From Pyxidicoccus caerfyrddinensis (GTDB taxonomy: Bacteria; Myxococcota; Myxococcia; Myxococcales; Myxococcaceae), in NCBI RefSeq assembly GCF_010894405.1, contig NZ_JAAIYA010000003.1:186001-250000 (forward strand): a DNA stretch of 64,000 nt, given 5' to 3'. Position 1 is the first letter of the stretch. Each line of letters opens with the position of its first letter. Shown here piece by piece: positions 16,597 through 24,259 of this stretch. The position numbers were made by a program, and so were the translations under genes. The notes below the pieces were generated by a model, which saw only the letters and a list, made by a program, of their open reading frames with translations, had not been told where the DNA came from and searched no databases.

Positions 16597-17521
16597 AGCC
16601 GAGGTCCTTCACGAGCACCCACGCGTCCTCGGCGGGGACCTGGGTCTCGTGCGAGGGCGCGGGCTGGCCGGGCTTGATGTCGAGAGGTTGAAGCTCCCAG
16701 ACCGTCATGGTGAAGCCGGGCAGCCGCACGCGCCGCGCGGGCCCGTGAAAGGGGAGCTCCACTTCGTCCGCACTACCCTCGGCCATGCGGGCCGCGGCGT
16801 CCGCGCCGGCCTGGGCGATGTCGTCCGGGATGAGGTTCTGCCGGCCCTGGTGCGAGTGGGCGAGCAGGAGTGCTGCCTCCGTCACCTCGCCGCCGCTCAG
16901 CGCTCGGAGCACGCGGTCCGCCCAGCGAACGCGCCACAGGTCGGACCAGGCCTCCTGCGACAGCCAGCCCGGCCGTCCCGGCGCTTCGTCCTCGCGCACC
17001 GCGTCCGCCCGGTTGACCCAGGACTTGAACGGGGCGGCGCCGCCCACGCGGTGGACCCAGAGCGTGTCCGAGTGCCGCGTGTATCCGGCCAGCCAGTACG
17101 CCTGCCCATGGCTTTCGAGGAAGTGGCGCGTCTGCGCATCCAGGGACGTCAGCCTCGCGAGCTGGTCGAGGGTCAGTGACTCGAGCTCGCGCGTGTCGGG
17201 CGCGAACTCGGCGTTCAGCTCCGCCATCTCCCAGAGATACACCTCGAGCCCGGTGCGCTCTTCGTCCGGGAGCCGGATGTCGGCCTGCTTCCGCAGCTCG
17301 GGCGGAATCGTGCGCGCATCGACCAGGGCCACGTCGCGCTTCCACTCCGCCAGCGGATACGCCTCGGGAAAGCCCGCGTCGGGGCCGAGGAGCACATGCA
17401 CCCTCTTGCCGAAGGACAGGCTGCTGGGAGAGCGCACGCCGATGATTCCCGGCACGGCCAGGTGGTTTTCAGCAAGGCGGAAGGGACGGATGGCGGACTC
17501 CTCTCGATGACGTTTCGTCAT
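16595..17521 (-). CDS. Conserved-looking protein of unknown function beside the NrtR-like gene
   Basis: 308 aa. The start at 17521 has AGGAGG fourteen bases upstream; the frame is open further, but that part crosses the divergent promoter region. I do not recognise a family. It appears soluble, with no signal peptide or membrane helix, and is rich in Trp, Asp and Glu. Notable segments are AIRPFRLAENHLAVPGIIGV at the N-terminus, EVYLWEMAELNAEF, a His/Asn-containing HSHQGRQNLIPDDIAQ and a C-terminal FTMTVWELQPLDIKPG. Its start lies about 90 bp from the tandem operator at 17611-17647, so it could be under the same control from the opposite side. Confidence 0.65.
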   Translation of the reverse strand: MTKRHREESAIRPFRLAENHLAVPGIIGVRSPSSLSFGKRVHVLLGPDAGFPEAYPLAEWKRDVALVDARTIPPELRKQADIRLPDEERTGLEVYLWEMAELNAEFAPDTRELESLTLDQLARLTSLDAQTRHFLESHGQAYWLAGYTRHSDTLWVHRVGGAAPFKSWVNRADAVREDEAPGRPGWLSQEAWSDLWRVRWADRVLRALSGGEVTEAALLLAHSHQGRQNLIPDDIAQAGADAAARMAEGSADEVELPFHGPARRVRLPGFTMTVWELQPLDIKPGQPAPSHETQVPAEDAWVLVKDLG

Positions 17522-17602
17522 CCTACGTGAGTGCCTCCTGACATCCGAGTGTCCGCAAGCCCGCGAAAGCCTTGCCCGCAGGTGCGAGCGGCCCCGATTG
17601 AT

Positions 17603-17631
17603 TTGACAAGGTGTCACTTGGACACTATGTT
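17603..17631 (+). promoter_or_regulatory. Promoter with perfect palindromic operator upstream of the PP2C gene
   Basis: TTGACA (17603-17608) and TATGTT (17626-17631) are separated by exactly 17 bp. The spacer contains the perfect inverted repeat GTGTCACTTGGACAC (17611-17625). This is the same architecture as at 15817-15846, including the identical run TTGGACACTATG. It implies a leader of about 180 nt before the phosphatase start at 17816. Confidence 0.65.
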
Positions 17632-17632
17632 G

Positions 17633-17647
17633 GTGTTGTATAAACAC
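17633..17647 (+). promoter_or_regulatory. Second copy of the palindromic operator
   Basis: GTGTTGTATAAACAC is a perfect GTGTT-N5-AACAC inverted repeat. Its centre (17640) is 22 bp from the centre of the first palindrome (17618), close to two DNA turns, so both sites would face the same side of the helix. It overlaps the expected transcription start and contains TATAAA. Confidence 0.6.
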
Positions 17648-17815
17648 GAACCTGGAGACGAGGCACCACCGCCGCGCCACGAGAGGAGAGGCGCGCCCGC
17701 GGCGCCCGCTTCCAGGAACGTGTGGAGGCCGCCATCCGTGGGGAGCCCACGGACGAGGCGCGTCCCCCTATGCGTCGTCCCGCTGTCCGTGCCCGAAGAG
17801 GGCCACGGGAGAGTC

Positions 17816-18619
17816 ATGTCCGCGCTGCCCTTCGACATCGCCGCCGCCTCGGTGCAGGGCCGGGAGCACGCTCGGGCGGGGCGCAACAACCAGGATGCGC
17901 TGTGCATCCGCGCCAGCGAGCACGGGCTGGTGGCCGTCGTCGCGGACGGGTGCGGCAGTCAGCCGTGCAGCGAACTGGGCGCGCAGCTCGGGGTGCGGCG
18001 GCTGGTGCAGGCGGCGCAGCAGCGGCTCGCGGAGGGCGAGCGCGTGGATGCGGCCTCCTTCCTCCCGGGCCTGCGCGAGGACCTGCTGTGCCTCCTGGGC
18101 GAGCTTCGGGGCGAATTGGGCCGCGAAGCGCTGGCGGACTTCCTCTTCACCGTGGTGGGCGCGGTGGTGACGCCCGCGAAGACGCTCATCTTCTCCGCGG
18201 GGGACGGGGTGTGGGCGCTCAACGGCGAGGTGCATCCGCTAGGGCCCTTCCCTGGGAATGCGCCGCCGTACCTCGCCTATGCGCTGATGCGCGGCGATGA
18301 CGTGCCGCTGTCCACGCAGGCGCTGATTCCCACCGAGGACGTGCACGCGCTGCTCCTGGGCACGGATGGAGTGGCGGACCTGGAGCGGCTCGCCTCGGCG
18401 CGAATCCCCGAGAAGGACGAGCCGGTGGGCCCGCTGTCTCGACTCTGGACGGAGGACCGGTACTTCACCAACCCGGATGCGCTGCGGCGCCGGCTGGCGC
18501 TGCTCAACCGCGAGTCCGTGCGCGCCGACTTCGACGCCCGCCGCGTGGTGCGCACGCCGGGGCTGCTGCCGGATGACACGACGCTCGTGGTGCTGCGTCG
18601 CCGCATGGGGAGGGCGTGA
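17816..18619 (+). CDS. PP2C-family serine/threonine protein phosphatase
   Basis: 267 aa from the ATG at 17816 (GGGAGAG just upstream). PP2C metal-binding landmarks are present: RNNQDAL near residue 23-29 (Gln replaces the usual Glu), VVADGCGS with Asp44, FSAGDGV, GTDGVADL and a terminal PDDTTLVVLRRR. The Gln26 change at the position that is normally NED may weaken metal binding but occurs in related phosphatases. The protein should remove phosphate from Ser/Thr residues in the cytoplasm. It ends 4 bp before the kinase gene, so the two are surely co-transcribed and probably act on the same substrates. Transcription likely starts at the operator-bearing promoter near 17640. Confidence 0.88.
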   Translation: MSALPFDIAAASVQGREHARAGRNNQDALCIRASEHGLVAVVADGCGSQPCSELGAQLGVRRLVQAAQQRLAEGERVDAASFLPGLREDLLCLLGELRGELGREALADFLFTVVGAVVTPAKTLIFSAGDGVWALNGEVHPLGPFPGNAPPYLAYALMRGDDVPLSTQALIPTEDVHALLLGTDGVADLERLASARIPEKDEPVGPLSRLWTEDRYFTNPDALRRRLALLNRESVRADFDARRVVRTPGLLPDDTTLVVLRRRMGRA

Positions 18620-18623
18620 CGCC

Positions 18624-20501
18624 ATGGACGTGTGGCTCGAGGGGAAGAAGGTGCGGCTGAATCCGGCGCACGCGCTGGGCAAGGGTGGCGAGGCGGACGT
18701 GTTCGACCTCGGTGACGGCCGCGCCCTCAAGGTGTTCAAGCCGCCCGAGCACCCCGACTACACGGGGCTGCCCGCGGAGCAGGCCGCCGCGCGCGTCCGC
18801 CTGGACGAGCACCAGCGCAAGCTGCGCGTCTTCCCGGCGGGACTGCCCGGGCGCGTGGTGGTGCCGCAGGTGCTCGCCACGGACAAGAAGGGGCAGACGG
18901 TGCTGGGCTATGCGATGCGCAAGCTCGACGCCGTGGAGCCGCTGCGCCGCTTCGGTGAGCTGTCGTTCCGCCGCGCCGGTGCCACGTCCGCGCGCGTGGT
19001 GGAGGTGCTGCGCGGGCTGCACCGGACGCTCGACGCCGTGCATGCGTCGGGTGTGGTGGTGGGGGACTTCAACGACCTCAACGTGCTCGTGTCCGGAGTC
19101 GCGGACGCGTACTTCATCGACGCGGACAGCTTCCAGTTCGGCGCGTTCCTCTGCCCGGTGTTCACCGAGCGGTTCCTGGACCCGCTGCGAGTCGGCGGCA
19201 ACGGTGCCAACGGCCTGGTGCCTGCGCGGCCCGCGTCGGCGGAGAGCGACTGGTACGCCTTCGCGGTGACGGTGATGCAGGGGCTGCTGTGCGTGGGCCC
19301 GCATGGCGGTGTGCATCGGCCGAAGACTCCGGCGGGGCGCACGACGCCCGCGGGCCGGGTGCTCCAGCGCGTCACCGTCTTCCACCCGGAGGTGCAGTAC
19401 CCCAAGCCCGCGCTGCCGCTGGCCACGCTGCCGGACGACGTGCTGCACCACCTGCACCGCATCTTCGTGGAGGATTTGCGCGGCGTCTTCCCGCTGCCGC
19501 TGCTCGAAGGACTGCGCTTTACCGCGTGCGCCTCGTGCGGCGTGGAGCATGCGCGCGGCGCGTGCCCCACGTGCCAGCCGAACGCCACGGCCACGGTGAC
19601 GCCTGTCACGTCGGTGCGCGGGCAGGTGACGGCGACGCGGCTGTTCTCCACGCGCGGAGTGCTGGTGCACGCCAGCGCCGAGGACGGCGTCCTGCGCTGG
19701 CTGTACCACGCGGAAGGGGCGTACCGGCGCGAGGACGGGCGCGTCGTGCTACGCGGTCCGTTGGACCCGTCGCTGCGCTGGGCGCTGCAAGGGGACGTGA
19801 CGCTGGTGGGGCGGGCAGGGGAAGTGGTGGTGCTGGCACCGGGGAAGCCGGCGGAGCGCGTGGGGGTGGACGCGCCCGAGGGTCAGCCGGCCTTCGCCGC
19901 CAACGCGCGTCACCGCTACTGGGCCGTAGGGGGCGGCCTGTGGCGGGACGGGGCGTACGGAGCGGAGCGCATCGGCGACGTGCTGGAGGGACAGACGCGC
20001 CTCTTCGTGGGGCCTCGCTTCGGGCTGGGCTTCCACCGAGCGGGCGGGCTGCGCGGGGCGTTCGTCTTCGACGCGGGGCGGACGGGGCTGAAGGACGGGC
20101 TCGCGCTGCCGTGGCCCTCGGGCCAACTGGTGGATGCGGAGTGCATCTTCGACGGGCCGAACGCGTGGCTGTTCCTGGTGGAGCAGGCCGGTGGGCGCAC
20201 GGTGCACCACTGCGTGGTGGTGGGCTCGGACGGAGCGGTGCGCGCGAGCGCGGTGGCCGAGGCCGGTGACGGCTCGTGGCTGGGCAGTGGGCCTCGGGGA
20301 CGGTGCGCGGCGGGGGACGCGCTGTTCTGCGCGACGGACGCGGGGCTCGTCCGGGTGGAGCTGCGGCAGGGCCGACTGGAGGCCGTGCGCGAGTTCCCGG
20401 ATGCCGAGCCCTTCGTGGACTCGGGCAGCCAGCTCTTCCTCGTGAAGCAGGGGCTGGCGGTGGTGGGCCGGCAGGACATCTCCGCGCTGCGGATGTCCTG
20501 A
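18624..20501 (+). CDS. Protein kinase-like protein with zinc ribbon and C-terminal beta-propeller-like region
   Basis: 625 aa. Residues 15-300 are a divergent protein kinase: Gly loop ALGKGGEADVF (18-27), ATP-binding Lys in ALKVFK, a catalytic loop VVVGDFNDLNVLV near 145-157 where the usual HRD is GDF, and DAD in place of DFG near 165. Residues about 303-316 are a treble-type zinc ribbon, CASCGVEHARGACPTC. The last 300 residues look like repeated beta blades. This kinase-plus-ribbon form, beside PP2C and VWA genes, matches the TerY-P phosphorylation triad described from comparative genomics of tellurite-resistance-linked systems. The altered HRD/DFG still keeps the key Asp residues, so activity is plausible. 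The stop is followed two bases later by a palindromic repeat. Confidence 0.85.
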   Translation: MDVWLEGKKVRLNPAHALGKGGEADVFDLGDGRALKVFKPPEHPDYTGLPAEQAAARVRLDEHQRKLRVFPAGLPGRVVVPQVLATDKKGQTVLGYAMRKLDAVEPLRRFGELSFRRAGATSARVVEVLRGLHRTLDAVHASGVVVGDFNDLNVLVSGVADAYFIDADSFQFGAFLCPVFTERFLDPLRVGGNGANGLVPARPASAESDWYAFAVTVMQGLLCVGPHGGVHRPKTPAGRTTPAGRVLQRVTVFHPEVQYPKPALPLATLPDDVLHHLHRIFVEDLRGVFPLPLLEGLRFTACASCGVEHARGACPTCQPNATATVTPVTSVRGQVTATRLFSTRGVLVHASAEDGVLRWLYHAEGAYRREDGRVVLRGPLDPSLRWALQGDVTLVGRAGEVVVLAPGKPAERVGVDAPEGQPAFAANARHRYWAVGGGLWRDGAYGAERIGDVLEGQTRLFVGPRFGLGFHRAGGLRGAFVFDAGRTGLKDGLALPWPSGQLVDAECIFDGPNAWLFLVEQAGGRTVHHCVVVGSDGAVRASAVAEAGDGSWLGSGPRGRCAAGDALFCATDAGLVRVELRQGRLEAVREFPDAEPFVDSGSQLFLVKQGLAVVGRQDISALRMS

Positions 20502-20503
20502 GC

Positions 20504-20521
20504 GGAATGAACGTTCCTTTC
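20504..20521. repeat. Single copy of an 18-bp palindromic repeat
   Basis: GGAATGAACGTTCCTTTC, a near-palindrome around GAACGTTC preceded by TGAGC, lies just after the kinase stop. Four related copies cluster at 53169-53328. The position could make it a processing or termination signal between the kinase and nicotinamidase genes. Confidence 0.6.
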
Positions 20522-20571
20522 AATCAACGCGCGCGGGCCGGGGGCCCTCGCGCCACACAGGGGGTAGGACG

Positions 20572-21636
20572 ATGAGGACGCAAATCAAGGAGCTGCCGTT
20601 GCCGGGGTTCTACCGGGCGGACCACGCGGGCGAGTACGGCTACGGGCCGAACGCCGGGAAGCTCCAGGAGGCCGCCGTCACCTGGCGGGCGGCGAATGAC
20701 CTCTCCGTGGCGGCGACGGACAAGTTCAACCTGCACCTGCTGCTCATCGACGTGCAGAAGGACTTCTGCTTCCCCGATGGCTCGCTCTACGTGGCGGGGC
20801 GCAGCGGCCGCGGCGCGGTGGACGACAGCCGCCGCATCGCCGAGTTCATCTACCGCAACCTCGGCGCGCTCACGAATGTGACGGCGACGCTCGACACCCA
20901 CTTCGCGTACCAGATTTTCTTCCCGTCCTTCTGGGTGGACCAGGATGACAAGCCGCTCACCGCGTACCGCGAGGTGACGCGCGAGCAGATTGAGCGCGGG
21001 CAGGCGCGGCCGAATCCCGCGATGGCGAAGTGGTTGTGCGGGGGCAACTACCCGTGGCTGCTCAAGCAGGTGAAGTACTACTGCGAGGAGTTGGAGCGGG
21101 CGGGGAAGTACACGCTGTACCTGTGGCCGCCGCACTGCCTGCTGGGCAGCGACGGGCACGCACTGGCGGGCGTGGTGCAGGAGGCGCGGCTGTTCCACTC
21201 CTTCGCGCGCGGCATGCAGTCGTGGGCGGAGGTGAAGGGCGGCAACCCGCTGACGGAGAACTACTCGGTGATGCGGCCGGAGGTGCTGTCGCGGCATGAC
21301 GGGCAGCCGCTGGCGCAGCGCAATACACAGTTCCTCAAGACGCTGCTGACGGCGGACGCGGTGGTGATTGGCGGCCAGGCGGCAAGCCACTGCGTGAAGA
21401 GCTCCATCGACGACCTGCTGGGGGAGATTGTCGCGCAGGACGCGGCGCTGGCTCGCAAGGTGTACCTGCTCACGGACTGCATGTCGGCGGTGACGGTGCC
21501 GGACGGGAAGGGCGGCTTCGCGGCGGACTTCACGCCGCAGGCGGATGCGGCGCTGAAGCGCTTCGCGGACGCGGGCATGCACCTGGTGAAGTCCACGGAC
21601 CCGCTGGCGAGCTGGCCGGACCTGCGCATCGCCTGA
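20572..21636 (+). CDS. Nicotinamidase-like cysteine hydrolase (isochorismatase superfamily)
   Basis: 354 aa, longer than the usual ~200. Catalytic Asp59 sits in LLIDVQKDFCFPDGS. A metal-site-like DTH (about 108-110) occurs in TATLDTHFAYQIFF. The motif WPPHCLLGSDGHAL near 185 resembles the WPxHCxxGTxG loop of nicotinamidases. Nucleophile Cys274 lies in GGQAASHCVKSS. These features favour nicotinamidase over isochorismatase, meaning deamidation of nicotinamide to nicotinate for NAD salvage. Insertions between the metal site and WPPHC explain the length. Lying inside a signalling operon that shares an operator with an NrtR-like gene, it is the main clue that the operon concerns NAD. Substrate is inferred, not proven. 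Confidence 0.8.
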   Translation: MRTQIKELPLPGFYRADHAGEYGYGPNAGKLQEAAVTWRAANDLSVAATDKFNLHLLLIDVQKDFCFPDGSLYVAGRSGRGAVDDSRRIAEFIYRNLGALTNVTATLDTHFAYQIFFPSFWVDQDDKPLTAYREVTREQIERGQARPNPAMAKWLCGGNYPWLLKQVKYYCEELERAGKYTLYLWPPHCLLGSDGHALAGVVQEARLFHSFARGMQSWAEVKGGNPLTENYSVMRPEVLSRHDGQPLAQRNTQFLKTLLTADAVVIGGQAASHCVKSSIDDLLGEIVAQDAALARKVYLLTDCMSAVTVPDGKGGFAADFTPQADAALKRFADAGMHLVKSTDPLASWPDLRIA

Positions 21637-21740
21637 GCGGCACCTGACGGCGGCAGTCGAGTGAATGCGGGACCTGCTCCCTGACGGGAGCGGGAACGGC
21701 GGAGCCATGCCCTCGGGGAGAGGGCGAAGGAGTCGGGGAC

Positions 21741-22547
21741 ATGATCAGCAAGGCGAACGGTGGGAACGGCAGTGGCATCCAGCAGCTCTTCAGCTCCGCG
21801 CACGCGGAGGGCCTGCTGAGCCCGGCGGGGTTGCAGGCGCTGACGGTGGTGGACCTGGGGGCGCAGATTCAGGCGGGGCTCGGCGTGTGCGTGGAGGACG
21901 TGCAGGCCAGCGAGGTAGTGCTGGTGACGGTGATGCCGGATGACTCGGGGAGCATCTCGAATGCGGGGCACGAGAAGCTGGTGTGCGACGGGCACAACCT
22001 GGTGCTCGACGCGCTCTTGGCGAGCAAGCAGAAGGACGGGGTGCTGTTCCACACGCGCTACCTGAATGGGAATGTGCTGAACCCGTTCCGGCCGCTGGAG
22101 GACGTGGTGCGGATGCACTCGGGGAACTACCGGGCGGACCAGGGGACTCCGCTGTATGACCAGGCGGTGGTGCTGCTGGGCACGGTGCTGGCGAAGTCGC
22201 AGGAGTTCAGCGGGAATGGCGTGCCGGTGCGGACGGTGACGCTGTTGATTACGGACGGCGCGGACATGCACTCGCAGAAAGCGAGGGCGAAGGACGTGGC
22301 GGCGCTGGTGAAGGACCTGCAGCGGGCGGAGAATCACATCATCGCGGCGATGGGGATTGATGACGGGAGCACGGACTTCCGCCGCGTGTTCCGGGAGATG
22401 GGCATCGAGGACAAGTGGATTCTGACGCCGGGACAGAAGGCCCAGGAGATTCGGGCGGCGTTCCAGGTGTTCAGCCAGAGCGCCGTGAAGGTGAGCCAGG
22501 GCGCGGCGAGCTTCAGCCGGACGGCACTGGGTGGGTTCGGGCGGTGA
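21741..22547 (+). CDS. VWA-domain protein, TerY-like
   Basis: 268 aa, ATG at 21741 with AAGGAG nine bases upstream. A single von Willebrand A domain holds a MIDAS: DDSGS near residue 67-71, Thr in DQGTPLYDQ and Asp in LLITDGADMHS. No signal peptide, so cytoplasmic. VWA proteins of this kind serve as metal-dependent scaffolds and, in TerY-P systems, are paired with the kinase and phosphatase encoded just upstream. The C-terminal ~40 residues are Ala/Ser-rich. The nicotinamidase-like gene is 104 bp upstream and the next small gene 12 bp downstream, in the same direction. Confidence 0.85.
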   Translation: MISKANGGNGSGIQQLFSSAHAEGLLSPAGLQALTVVDLGAQIQAGLGVCVEDVQASEVVLVTVMPDDSGSISNAGHEKLVCDGHNLVLDALLASKQKDGVLFHTRYLNGNVLNPFRPLEDVVRMHSGNYRADQGTPLYDQAVVLLGTVLAKSQEFSGNGVPVRTVTLLITDGADMHSQKARAKDVAALVKDLQRAENHIIAAMGIDDGSTDFRRVFREMGIEDKWILTPGQKAQEIRAAFQVFSQSAVKVSQGAASFSRTALGGFGR

Positions 22548-22559
22548 CGGGAGGTTGAG

Positions 22560-22961
22560 ATGGACGAACTGTTGAGCAGGAGCGCGGAGTTGCTCAGGGA
22601 GCGCGTCGCGAGGAGCAACCCCGCGCTCCGGGCGTCCGCGTTGACGCGACGCCATGCGCAACAGGAAGCCCACAACGGTGGGTTGTATGGCGGGCCAAGG
22701 GTCCACACGGAGCACTTCGAGGAGCGTGGGTTGGTGCTCGTGGACCGTTACACGCAGACCCGGGGCGAGAACCTGAACTTCGAATTCTTCGGTGGGAGCT
22801 GTCTCGTGCTGTTGGCGGATGGGAGGTTGGCCGAGCTGGAGCGGTCAGGCTCCACCGGGTGTGACACCGGAGAGTGGAATGCCACGATGCGGTTCGTTTC
22901 TCCGGAAGAGGCGGTGAGCCGATACGGCTTGGAGGCCTGCATCGCGAAGCTTTACCGGTAG
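22560..22961 (+). CDS. Small protein of unknown function at the end of the kinase/VWA operon
   Basis: 133 aa, ATG at 22560 preceded by GGGAGG. No recognised family. The N-terminal 45 residues are charged and helical (LLRERVARSNPALRASALTR). The rest is beta-like with GGLYGGPRVHTEHFEERG and FFGGSCLVLLADGRLAEL. It is cytoplasmic, without a signal or membrane segment. The 12-bp gap to the VWA gene suggests it is the last member of the operon and may bind one of its partners. Confidence 0.65.
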   Translation: MDELLSRSAELLRERVARSNPALRASALTRRHAQQEAHNGGLYGGPRVHTEHFEERGLVLVDRYTQTRGENLNFEFFGGSCLVLLADGRLAELERSGSTGCDTGEWNATMRFVSPEEAVSRYGLEACIAKLYR

Positions 22962-23060
22962 AGCACGCGACGCGCGGGCGGGCGTATCGTGGAAGACGGT
23001 GGGGGGCGGGCGGCTCCATCTTCGCGGTAATGGAGAAGGGGGCCGCGTTATCTTGGCGAC

Positions 23061-23606
23061 GTGGACGACTACCTCAAGGTGCTCCTGCAGGTGGGCAGCC
23101 GACTCGAGCAGGCGGGCATTCCGTACATGCTGAGTGGCTCTACTGCGATGAACTTCTATGCACGGCCACGCATGACCCGGGACGTTGACATCGTTGTCGA
23201 ATTGGGTGCACCGGATGTGGCGGGAATGGTGGAGCTCTTCCAGGAGGACTTCTCGATTGACGAGCAGGAGATCCGCGAGGCGATTGCTCGCCAGTCTCTC
23301 TTCAATCTCATCCACTACGACACGGTGGTGAAGGTCGACTGCATCGTTCGTAAGAAAACCGCCTACCGTCAGGAGGAGTTCAAGCGACGGCGCACCATCG
23401 ATGTTCAAGAGCAGCGCATCTGGGTCGTCTCGCCAGAAGACCTGGTTCTCTCCAAGCTCTATTGGGCCCGAGACAGTCTTTCCGAGATGCAGCTCGGGGA
23501 TGTGAGCAACATCATTGACGCGCTGCCGGCGTTGGACTGGGCGTACATGGCACACTGGGCTCGGGACCTGGGAATCGAGCCCCTGCTGGAGAAGGTGAAG
23601 CGATGA
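23061..23606 (+). CDS. Nucleotidyltransferase-fold protein (DUF6036/AbiEii-like)
   Basis: 181 aa from a GTG at 23061. The nucleotidyltransferase fold is shown by MLSGSTAMNFYARPR (residues 23-37), the GS motif, followed by RDVDIVV with the two metal Asp residues at 41 and 43, and a later strand VKVDCIVR providing a third acidic position. A helical tail includes VVSPEDLVLSKLYWARD, a hallmark of the AbiEii/DUF6036 group. Members are often toxins or partners in toxin-antitoxin or phage-defence pairs. The next gene overlaps by four bases (ATGA), so the pair is translationally coupled. No adjacent abortive-infection antitoxin of the AbiEi type is seen. Confidence 0.75.
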   Translation: MDDYLKVLLQVGSRLEQAGIPYMLSGSTAMNFYARPRMTRDVDIVVELGAPDVAGMVELFQEDFSIDEQEIREAIARQSLFNLIHYDTVVKVDCIVRKKTAYRQEEFKRRRTIDVQEQRIWVVSPEDLVLSKLYWARDSLSEMQLGDVSNIIDALPALDWAYMAHWARDLGIEPLLEKVKR

Positions 23607-23863
23607 ACGACACCCTTCCACGTGCCGAAGCGCTGGTTCGGACCTTGATGCTTCGGCGCTCCGGGGAAGAGCGCCTCAAGATGGGAGCGGACATGTTCTC
23701 CGCCTCCCGCGCGCTCATTGCTGCATCGCTACGGGAAGAGGGACTGGTTCCTGGCTCCGCCGAGTGGAAGCTCCGCTTGCTGGACCGGACCTATGGTTCG
23801 GAGATTTCGCCTGCGCAGCGGCAACGCCTGCTTGCGCGCTGGCGCTCTGAATCCGGAGCCTGA
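23603..23863 (+). CDS. Small partner protein of the nucleotidyltransferase
   Basis: 86 aa, overlapping the upstream stop in an ATGA. It appears all-helical and charged, with RTLMLRRSGEERLKMGADM and a C-terminal QRQRLLARWRS. No family is recognised. Tight overlap with a nucleotidyltransferase and the small size fit a cognate antitoxin or accessory subunit, but this rests on context only. Confidence 0.7.
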   Translation: MNDTLPRAEALVRTLMLRRSGEERLKMGADMFSASRALIAASLREEGLVPGSAEWKLRLLDRTYGSEISPAQRQRLLARWRSESGA

Positions 23864-23864
23864 A

Positions 23865-24160
23865 TCACTCCGGGTGGTAGACGTTCGCGACGGCTCCCTT
23901 GTCGAACCGCGTCGAGCTCACCAGCCGGAGGTTCATGGGCTGAGCGCGCTCCGGGAACAGCCGTAGCCCGCTTCCCAGCACCACCGGGTGGATGATGAGC
24001 CGATACTCATCGACGAGTCCGTGCTTCACGAGGGACTGCACGAACCTCGCGCCTCCGTAGCCCCGTCGTCGAGCGTCGGGAACAGCCACTCGACCTCGCC
24101 CTTCGGTCCACCCACGAAGCCATCGAGGGACATCGACATCTTCAGGAGGAGCTTCCTCAT
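23865..24160 (-). pseudogene. Deleted remnant of a dihydrofolate-reductase-family (RibD C-terminal-like) gene
   Basis: An ATG at 24160 opens with MRKLLLKMSMSLDGFVGGP and reaches EVEWLFPTLDDG, the usual N-terminus of DHFR-family/RibD-like proteins of ~190 aa. After about 34 codons the frame runs into unrelated codons and stops. In another frame (from 24089) the sequence resumes with GGARFVQSLVKHGLVDEYRL, IHPVVLGSGLRLF and ANVYHPE, the family's C-terminal end. About 85-90 middle residues are missing and the halves are out of frame, so the gene is not functional. It stops one base past the plus-strand gene that ends at 23863. Confidence 0.85.
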
Positions 24161-24259
24161 GTCACCCAACTCCCTTCAGCCGCAGGGGCGCTGGACCGGA
24201 TTGCCCAGCGCTACACCCTGCTCCTGAAGTGGCGACGAATGAGGCCGCGGTGAATCGAC

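Noticed and set aside
16595-17521. Assignment of the unknown gene as a NADAR family protein, suggested by its NAD-related neighbours
   Set aside because: I could not see the NADAR motifs, so the gene stays unassigned.
17627-17815. In-frame ATG at 17627 as the start of the PP2C gene
   Set aside because: It lies inside the -10 region of the predicted promoter and the added residues are Pro/Arg-rich without PP2C similarity; the ATG at 17816 has GGGAGAG before it and starts at the domain.
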